NCBI GenBank assembly: GCA_001599915.1
Contig: BCIG01000008.1
Location: forward strand, 734,598 to 798,597
From: Symbiotaphrina buchneri
Lineage: Eukaryota > Ascomycota > Symbiotaphrinales > Symbiotaphrinaceae
Length of the DNA: 64,000 nt
Reading direction: 5' to 3'
The translations under genes were made by a program, and so were the position numbers. The stretch's first letter is position 1. Every line of letters begins with the position of its first letter. Positions 56,245-64,000 of the stretch are shown one piece after another. Under the pieces are notes generated by a model that was given only the letters and a program-made list of their open reading frames with translations, did no database searches and was not told the DNA's origin.

Positions 56245-58429
56245 ATGGCGGAACCACTCGAGAAACAGGCGTCCCCGACAGTGCAGCAGCCTGTCGGGGG
56301 CGACATCGCCGAGGGCCAGATGATCCTGACGGACGACGAGTACCACCTGGCGCAGCTGGGCTACAAGCAGGAGTTCCACCGCAAGCTGGGCTTCTTCGAG
56401 AACTGGGCGGCGACATTCACGTCGATGAATATCGTCAGCGGGATTCCGGTGCTTTTCGGATGGTGAGTCACTCCCTGCCCGGTCTAAGATCCTTAGAGGA
56501 GTTCAAAGCTGACTGGATTTTCGTGGCAGGGTCATGTATACTGGTGGTATGTCTCGAATAAGTACTGCGAGAGTGGCCGGGGTTGACGTGTTCTAGGACC
56601 GACTTCTGCGTTTGCGAATTGGACTATGGTCGGCGGATTGTCGCTCGTCGTATCTCTCTCGCTGGCTGAGATTGCGGCTGCGTTGCCGACTGCTGGTGGG
56701 ATCTATTTCTGGAGTTATAGACTCGGGGGACCAAAGTGGGGTCCCATCTTGAGTTGGATGACGGCCGTAAGCAGCTCTGTCCAGGAAATATTCCCACGCT
56801 AATGGTTGCAGTGGTGGAATTGGGCTGGATGGATCTGTATCGTTCCCGGTGTCCAACAGGGCGCAACAAATTTCCTTCTTGCTGCTCTGGAGATCAAGTA
56901 TCCAGAGTCGACGGTGCTCACTAAGGGATGGTTCTCGTGGCTGTTGACGTATGTATAAGCTACCTCAAGTCGTTCGATTTGTTACTGACATCTACAGATC
57001 TATCGGCATGATCTTTGCCATGGCTCCGAACATTTTCTCACAAAGAGTCCTGTTCGTAAACCCCCACCTCAACAGATACGTGTACTAATAGAGACAGGCA
57101 ATGGTACTTTCGCTTTGCTGTTGCAATATTCTGCTGCCTCTTCATCGTATACTGGATCTATTTACCAGTCAAGGTGAGCCCTATCTTCATGATGAATCAT
57201 GAGTGCTCACAGGTTCAAGGCTTCTGGACATTTCCAACCAAGCAGTGGAGTATTCAAGCACTTCTACAATGGTATCAACGAGGGAGATGCAAAAGAAGCC
57301 TCAGATGCCTATTGCTGGATCATCGGTGTCCTCTTTGTAAGTTCAACGACAAGGTTTTGATCCCAATCTAACACGAAAGTAGGGTGCCTGGGTCTTTTAT
57401 GGATATGATGCATCTGCGCATTTGGCAGAAGAGACGCATGATGCTAGGTCAGTCATCCTGCATCTAGCCTTGTGTGTCAAAGCTGACGTTATCCAGTATT
57501 GTCGTTGCCCGAGGGATGTGGCTATCCACGCTTTCAGCATGTGAGTGTTACGGAGCACTTATCGAAGCACAAACTAATTGCTGGTGACAGGGCTGATCTC
57601 AATCCCTACATTGATTTTGATCCTGTTTTGTCTACAGGACTTTGATGGAATTATCACCGGTAAGGCACCCTCCGTCTATAATTCCCTCTGCTGACTAGGG
57701 CTCCTGATAGCCGCTTATGCAAACAATTGGGCTGAATATCTCCTTCAAATCATTGGTGAAGATGGGGCTGTTGCAATGCTTGCCCTATTATGGGTCGACT
57801 CCACTTGTGCCACCGCATCATGCTTCATGAGCGCTCAACGGGTCACTTTCGCCATCTCTCGAGACAACGTGCTGCCATTCTCCAAATACTTCCGGCGCCT
57901 CAACAAGAACAAGATCCCGGTGCACGCCGCCTTCCTCGTCTGCGCTCTCAGCATAGCCATCACTTGCGCAGTCATCGGCTCCGTCGTTGCATTCTCCGCC
58001 ATCACGGCCACGTAAGCCTTCCCTTTCTCCCCCTTCTTTCCACGGTATTAACACACCACCAGAGCCACCATCGCAACCAACTTCTCCTACCTCATCCCCA
58101 TCGTGACACGGCACACCGTCGGGCGGGAGCGCTTTCAGCCAGCAGCCTGGAACCTAGGGAAGCTATCACCGATCCTGGCGGTCGTATCAGGCATTTACAT
58201 CCTGTTCCTGTTCGTGGTGCTGTTGCTACCGCAGCTGTACCCGGTCACGGGCGAGACGCTCAACTACGCGCCCATCATGATCGGCGCCGTCACCATCATC
58301 TCGCTCGCCGGCTGGTTCTTCCCCGTCCACGGCGGCCGCCACTGGTTCACGGGCCCGAAGAAGACGATCGAGAAGGAGGAGCTGGAGAAGTATACGGTTG
58401 TGCATCGTGCGGGGACGGCGACGGTGTGA
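56245..58429 (+). CDS. APC-superfamily permease, choline/GABA type (544 aa)
   Basis: A plasma-membrane secondary transporter of the amino acid/choline (HNM1/GABA permease) family. Twelve exons were traced from 56245 to 58429 and total 1635 nt in phase. The cytosolic N-terminus ends LGYKQEFHRKLGFFENWAA; twelve hydrophobic segments follow. Family signatures are FTSMNIVSGIPVLFGWVMYTGGP, EIAAALPTAGGIYFWSYRLGG, AWWNWAGWICIVPGVQQG and, later, ASCFMSAQRVTFAISRDN. Intron 6 must use the acceptor at 57219 (TTCAAG) to keep phase. Substrate cannot be fixed from sequence, but a Rieske choline-type oxygenase next door suggests a quaternary amine. It is intact. Confidence 0.9.
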
Positions 58430-58611
58430 AGGGATCTGAGATGAGTGGGTGGTCTGAGGCGAGTGTCAGGAAGGGCTCTTTGGTTCTGTAGAGCTTTGTA
58501 TGCAGATTGAAGGATCGTAGAATGCTCACAATATTACTCGTTCGTCGCATATCGGTTGTACGAATCCTAGTAGCCCCCGGAAGTAGTTATTGGCTCGGAC
58601 TGGCATCAGTT

Positions 58612-60721
58612 TCACACACCTCCCGCAGAATCCAAGTCGAAGAACAACCCCTCCCATAGACTCTCCTCGAATCCCAGCGTCGTGGTGTCCAGAAACTCCG
58701 AAAACACATGTTCCAGCGGCTCCGGCTCGTCCACCACCTCGGCCGCCTTGCGTTTCCGAGCATTGAGAGCCTCGGGCCCCATTTCCACCGACTGCAGCAC
58801 TTCAATCACGTCTTCCGTCTTCGGGTCTGCTTCTGGAGCGGTCGATGCTGCCCCTCCCCCGCCTGCCTTTCCAGAACCCCCACCCTTGTTCGATCCGGCC
58901 GTCACTTCCAATTCCCTCGTTACCCCCACAAACGGATGCCCCAATCCCGACTCTCCGGGCCAATACCTTAACAAAATCTCCAACGCCGCCTTGATTCCCT
59001 CCTTCGCGACGTTGCTCCCGCGCTGCGCCTTATCCAGGACACGACACGCGTCGAGGACCTCGTCTTTGCGGCGCTGCAGGCCGGTTTCATCGCGGTTGAA
59101 GCACACATCCATCATCAGCACGACCGCGGCCAGGAAGACGTGATGGACGACCGTCCACAGCCGGGAACTGCCGGGCTGGAACGTCGGCGCCTCGCTGTTC
59201 ATCAGTCGCTGCGTCTCCAGCACTGTACGCGCGGCGCGCAGGCACACGATGTGGCTGTATGCGTAGCTCGGGTCTGTTGCGCCGCGCAGGAAGAAGCCTC
59301 GGTGGAGCCGGCATAGCCGTGTGTGGACCCCTAGGTTGAGCATTGAGCGCTGCCAGGCCAGAGTGGGACGCCCGGTCGTGAGAGGGGCGCTGGCGCGGCG
59401 GCTGGAGGCGTCGAGGCGGAAGAAGGGCGGAAGGGCCTGTAGGTAGGACTGTAGCTTGCGATCTAGCGCGAGGATGGTGTCGTAGGAGATGGTCTTGGTG
59501 GAGTAGTACGCTGGAGAGGTGGCGTCGACGATCTCACGAGAGATTTGGGCGAGTTGAGTCCGCAGGAGGCTGTAAGTCATATCTGTGGGCGTTGTAGCCG
59601 GTAATGCGTATGAGAGGGAAACAGGGGAGGTGGAAGAGGTAGGAATGGAGTCGTCGTCGACGTTCGATGGAAGGTCGACGGCGAATTGAGCGGGATGGAT
59701 AAAGTAGGTATGTTCTTGAGGACCGCTCATAAAAGAGAGAAGCCTGATACTTTAGCAGTGAAGTTTGACGCTTATCGAGACTTACTCACCAGTCAGATGC
59801 AACGATATGCCACCATACACGACGTTTTATCTCCAGTTCCTTGAAATTCGCTCCATTCCTTTCTCGCGCTTCCCGATTCGCTCGGATATCCGTGCAATGA
59901 AGCATCAGATTCCTGGCTTGGTTGATGATCGTACCCGCAAAGAAAAGAAGCTTGTGAATTGGCGTGTCAAGTGCAGAAGTCGGCAATAACATGCCCATCA
60001 GCAGAGTAGCTTGAATCCCCTCGATCGTTGGGGCGGTCATATAATTCCCCTCAACCAGTGCGGCCACCGAAAGCGAGCCGTATATCTGACTCAGTCGTTC
60101 GGCGTCCTTCTGAGAACTGATGAGATCGGTTTTGAGGTCTTCGGACCAGAAATGCGCCGCGAGTGCAAGGATACAGAACAGAATAGCCATATGAGGAAGA
60201 CTAGGCGTTTGCTGTCGAGACAAGCTTGTATATACCCCTTCGACTTGAGTTTTGAAGGTCGGAGCATGGATAATGTGATAAACATGACTGATGTTTTCGA
60301 TATAGTAATAGACCATTTTATCCGTTTCTTTTTTCGATGGAAGGGCACTCGTGAGTCGCTCCAAGACCTCGAAAGATTCAGAAGTCGACTTGTGGCCGAG
60401 ATTTGGCAGACCCGGACCCTCATTACCGGGTCTTCTTGATATTTTTCGTGGCTGACTATGACTCATCACAATATCCTCCAAGTAATCCGCCGTGTCCTTT
60501 TGCCGCGGAAGTTCAATCATATACGTTTCCGGAGGCATCTTCTGCATCCATTCGGCCGGTAGGCTCGTTCGTCCGGTGGTATAGCCCGCCGATTCCAAGT
60601 TATAGATCCGCCTTTCATGTCCGTGAATTGATTCCTCCAGTTTCTGGATCCGCAGAGACAGATCCGAAGGGGAAGCAGCATTCTCCACTGGCGTGTATGC
60701 AGGGTTCGCGCACAAGAACAT
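58612..60721 (-). CDS. Fungal transcription factor (fungal_trans domain), N-terminus unresolved
   Basis: Exon 1 (59790-60721 or further) and exon 2 (58612-59743) join through a 46-nt intron (GTGAGT..TATCAG) into the classic ASDWLLSFMSGPQE motif. About 687 aa from Met at 60721. The middle-homology (fungal_trans) domain covers ~110-420, including KMVYYYIENISHVYHIIHAPTF and KRRVWWHIVASDW. A short coiled coil (LRIQKLEESIHGHERRIYNLES) near residues 22-45 is usual just after a Zn2Cys6 cluster, yet no Cys6 cluster is visible in the ~250 bp upstream. Either an unseen exon carries it or it has been lost. It is convergent with the permease gene, so it is a candidate local regulator. Confidence 0.85.
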
Positions 60722-62064
60722 GTCGTGAGCCTTTCGGGAGGTCGACGACTTGGATATTGTCTTTGCCTGTCATTATATCAGAAAAGCTATAAGGGAGAAT
60801 TTCTCACTGCACTTGCCGACTTCGCTAAAGAGATCTCTGCGCTTCATTGTTGTTGTGCGGTTGCTCCGGATGCCGTATACAAAGACGCTGGTATCCAACT
60901 TTTGCATGTCTTTCTCGTTTGCGGGTATGTCTGGGGAAAATGAAGCACTATTTACTGAAGACGGCGGACTTGTGATGTCTCTTTTAGGAAAACAACATAA
61001 TGGGAATGACATTGTGTACAATAAAGCTGGAAGTGATGTTAAAGAACGAGGTCAAGTAGAAGAACAAGGCTGCAAGTTCCTATAGTTTGACTAGGCGGAT
61101 CATATTCTTTATAACAAGGACTTGCATGCAAGCGAGTTGGTGGGTAAAGTTCTAACTGGTATTTGGACGTTCTTCTAGTTCTGCGGTTGGAAGCAGACCC
61201 AATAAGAGACTCTCCACCAACGGGCAGTGCCCCGATTACGCCCCGCCTGACGAAAGTCATGATGGCCCGTCACTTTCCGTAAGCGCCGCGGCTTGGCTGT
61301 TAAATCCCTGCTCTTACACTTCTTGTCTCCAGATAACACCGCCCCCACCCGAACAATGCATGGTTCTGGCTTGGCAGCTCCCAACTGGTCAAGGATCGTC
61401 AAATTAGAAGCGATCTATCTCGATGCCCTGCAGTCACGGCCTGGGCCCAAGTCACCAGTATGCTTTCGCCTCAAGCCATCAGACGGCAGATGCAAGGTCA
61501 TGAGGTGAGAGGCGGATGCCAGTACCAGCCATGCTCATCTGACTCATTCTCTACTCAATCAAATGTTCGGTTGGGACGGGGTCACCCGAGCCTGATGATG
61601 CACATCATGTGTCAGCAGGGAATTGGGCAGTTCAGCCGTGTTGTACTCTCTTCATTTTCAAGGAGGCAATCTCCCAAAGAGCCGGGTCCAACGGGAATTG
61701 TCCGGCAGTTCGCCTATCAAAGAAGAAACAACCTTACCTGTGTGTGCCTCGCCATAGACCAGAGAAGGTAGGATCTTGTCCCTCCGACCTCGGTTACAGA
61801 GCGTACAGTTATCTACCGTTCCGAAGTTACACAATGCCGTGGGCGATAAAATAAATAGTGGCAGTCACTGCAGATATCAGCCTTTTTGTATGATAGGTGC
61901 AGAACGACATAATCTGGCACGCCTGCTTCAGCCTGTTGGGTGTCAGACCCACCCTCCATATCATTGGATCCATGCCCTGACACATCTTCAGTAAGTCCAA
62001 CCAAGGCCTCAGGAAGACTGCGTGTACTAATTGATATGGAAGTTATTCTATTGGTACAGCGAGA
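60722..62064. other. Upstream of the transcription factor; no gene confirmed
   Basis: I searched both strands for a Zn2Cys6 exon and found none. Possible degenerate transcription-factor sequence may extend from the next feature to the left. Confidence 0.35.
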
Positions 62065-62943
62065 CCGTCGATCATCCCGCACTTTGTTGGGCAGTGTCAA
62101 CGGATACTGGAGTTTCCTGACGCTCAAGTAAGGGACGGAAATGTCCTTGCTGAGATCATGTTATACCATCTCGTAAAGGAACTCCTTAGTAATAAAGCAC
62201 GCATCAAGCAAGGAGATTCAGAGTATCCCGAACTGTTTCAATGGAGGAGCGACTGGAGTCATCTGATCACGGACGGGGTACATCAATCGCCAGCCGAGTA
62301 TCCGTCCAGCTGGTCCCTCGAATTAAACTTCTCATTCGCATACCTTATTCTATACCGAGCATCTATGAAACTGAATTCAGCCGGGGCCGAGTACCTGGTC
62401 TCTCCCGCGCTACAATACGCGTCGAACATTGTTTCAAGATTCATAGGCATTCAGGATCCTAAAGTCACGCTTAATTATCCCGATCATGCGTTCTTCATCG
62501 TCGCTTATAGCGAACTCACGCTCTGCAAATTTACCATTACAGACCCTCTAATCTATCAAGTGCAAAAGTTCTTGACACGGCTTGCTCCGAATGATGAGCA
62601 TATTGCATTCCGTATAGGTTGTATCATTGCTGAACTACGAAACAGAGCTGGCATGGTGCCTGATCTGCCTGAGACTGGACATTCATATCCTGGCTTGCAA
62701 GCACAAAGGTGGGATCATGAGGCTGGGGGGAGGGCAGTACAGGCCCAGTCTAATGTCTTCACTGGCGATAGCTCTTTATCAGATAGGACAACGGTGGCGT
62801 TTGAAGGTGTTGAGGTATTTGAAGGCCTGCAGGGTGACACTCTTAGAAGTGTGTTACCGGAAGGCTCTGCATGGTTGGACGAATTACTTTGGGACGTAGA
62901 GTTTGGGCAGTCTTCCGCCCCAAAACCAGTTTTAAATTTTTGA
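62065..62943 (+). pseudogene. C-terminal half of a second fungal_trans regulator, 5' truncated
   Basis: Open frame RPSIIPHFVGQCQRILEFPD .. AEIMLYHLVKELLSNKARI .. DWSHLI, preceded by a good acceptor (GGTACAG near 62071). SLELNFSFAYLILYRASMKL and the acidic tail (WLDELLWDVEFGQ) fit the C-terminal part of a fungal_trans protein. The N-terminal half, with DNA-binding cluster and first helices, is not found upstream: 61.3-62.05 kb holds only short frames. A nearby candidate exon from 61890 joins in the wrong phase. It is likely a remnant, though a hard-to-see exon structure is possible. Confidence 0.6.
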
Positions 62944-63405
62944 TCCCTCAAAGAGAGTCGAAGATAAATGAAAACTATCAACAATACGAGTGTCCTGACG
63001 GCGGGATGAACTAGTCGAGCAAGCATACCGAACACCGAATTGTAGTCTGGTATCGGCGCCCTATCTTCACTGTTCAATACCTGTCACAAACTGCGTGAAG
63101 GACCCATCCCCTATCTCAAACAGTCGTTATGTCCGAGCGCCTTATCTAACATTCGAATCCCTTGCGCATGTTTTCGGTGGTCTCGTCCCGACGAACACCC
63201 ACGGAGACCCACGGCAGGTCGGACCAGATAAGACGCCGCCAAGAGTCATGATTTTGACGACCGGCCTCGACGACGAGCCTCGACTTCAGATACGCAGGAA
63301 CAATGTCAAATTAAAACGGCATGGACATCAGCATCCTGAAACAATCTTTCTGCTCTTCGATCACTTTACTGCCCCTGCCAAACCAACCGTAAAAGACGAC
63401 GAACC
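62944..63405. other. Intergenic, nothing recognised
   Basis: Separates the factor remnant and the truncated permease. Confidence 0.3.
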
Positions 63406-63716
63406 ATGACTTCCTGGATCCAGAAACTCGAGACGCCGGAATACCGGCGCAGCCAGGAACGGCACGAGAGCGGGGCCAACCAATGGCTCGACAACGACGA
63501 CCTGCGGCCCTTGCCCATCAAAGATAGAACGTACACGTGGCGGGCCTATTTCTTGTTCTGGTTCGGGGCGCACTTTACGCCTTCGTCGTTCTACACCGCC
63601 ACGACGGCGCAAGCGGCGGGCCTCAGTCTGTGGGAGGGCGTTGCGTGTCAGACGGCTGGTTACTGCAAGTACCCATCATGGGCAACACCGCTGGACTCTT
63701 GTTCATGGGAGCTAAC
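63406..63716 (+). pseudogene. NCS1 nucleobase/vitamin permease, truncated after the first helices
   Basis: Starts MTSWIQKLETPEYRRSQERH, then WLDNDDLRPLPIKDRTYTWRAY and FLFWFGAHFTPSSFYTATTAQAAGLSLWEGVACQTAG, which matches the N-terminus and first transmembrane helices of NCS1 (Fur/Fcy-type) transporters of purines, uracil, thiamine or hydantoins. After ~85 residues the similarity stops. The remainder (to 63867 in frame) is Gly/Arg-rich and not family-like. Full-length members have ~500 aa. A junction with unrelated GC-rich DNA lies at about 63700. Confidence 0.7.
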
Positions 63717-63719
63717 TAG

Positions 63720-64000
63720 AAGGAGCATGACGGGGTCCGGGTTTGGCGGCAGAATCGACGGCCTCGCCGGCGGGGAGCCAATGGGCGGGCCGGACGCGAA
63801 GGCGGTGGCCGGTCGGGCGGCGGTACCGGGGTACCTGATGGGCCGAAAAATCCGTTTCGGGCGATAGCGCTCCTGTGTGAGGGACGAAAAATACGTTTCG
63901 GGCGATAGCGCTCCTGCACAAGGGACGAAAAATCCCTCTCGGGCCTAGCGTACCCTGTCAGCACGCCGGGGCCCTGACCCCATCAAAACGGATCCTACCT
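63720..64000. other. GC-rich junction DNA
   Basis: Base composition rises sharply (runs of CCGG/GGCGG). It abuts the truncated permease and runs to the window edge, and may be part of a mobile element or a rearranged repeat. Confidence 0.5.
63841..63960. repeat. Three 39-41-bp tandem repeats
   Basis: Copies at 63841-63880, 63881-63921 and 63922-63960 share RCGAAAAATMCGTTTCGGG and GCGATAGCGCTCCTG. The third copy is the most diverged. They sit ~150 bp past the permease break. Confidence 0.9.

Noticed and set aside
57790-58491. 233-aa plus-strand frame overlapping the permease
   Set aside because: Arg/His-rich shadow frame of the intact permease exons.

Overview
This window is nuclear DNA of a filamentous ascomycete (Pezizomycotina). 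Genes are single and monocistronic. They carry many short introns (about 48-128 nt) with GT..AG ends and CTAAC-like branch points. Recognisable proteins include QCR8, prohibitin 1, NHP2, SNU13, the V-ATPase c subunit, REX3 and an Mnn9-type mannosyltransferase, plus fungal-only families (GPI-anchored proteins, a fungal_trans transcription factor, a choline/GABA-type APC permease). I cannot name the species.

Layout. (1) 1-12 kb is an accessory, repeat-rich end. It holds decayed GATGCTGAG minisatellites, one orphan ORF (4302-5801), a two-unit tandem array with a decayed downstream copy and a 48-bp-arm hairpin (5.9-7.2 kb), and a frameshift-riddled superfamily-1 helicase (7.8-11.2 kb). (2) 12-31.6 kb is a conserved housekeeping block: three small disordered-protein genes, NHP2, QCR8 divergent from PHB1, REX3, VMA3 divergent from SNU13, MNN9, a Ser/Pro-rich protein and an F-box protein. 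(3) 31.6-53 kb is gene-poor accessory DNA. It has two GPI-anchored cell-surface proteins, a Baeyer-Villiger monooxygenase, a LURP/tubby-unlike unknown protein, a 41-codon microprotein, three unknown same-strand genes (45.0-50.4 kb), a dispersed ~130-bp repeat (36.2 and 44.5 kb) and an old direct duplication at 33.3-33.8 kb. (4) 53.7-60.7 kb looks like a small catabolic cluster: a Rieske monooxygenase of choline-monooxygenase type, a choline/GABA-type permease and a fungal_trans regulator. (5) 61-64 kb is degenerate: the C-terminal half of another transcription factor, a truncated NCS1 permease, then GC-rich DNA ending in 40-bp tandem repeats.

How the genes fit together. The core block mixes mitochondrial inner-membrane genes (QCR8 and PHB1 share one 251-bp promoter), small RNP assembly genes (NHP2 and SNU13, both of the L7Ae fold), RNA trimming (REX3), vacuolar acidification (VMA3) and mannan synthesis (MNN9). 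In the flanks, the Rieske oxygenase, permease and regulator plausibly act together to import and oxidise a quaternary amine. All exon structures were derived by hand from splice signals and reading-frame phase, without transcript evidence.
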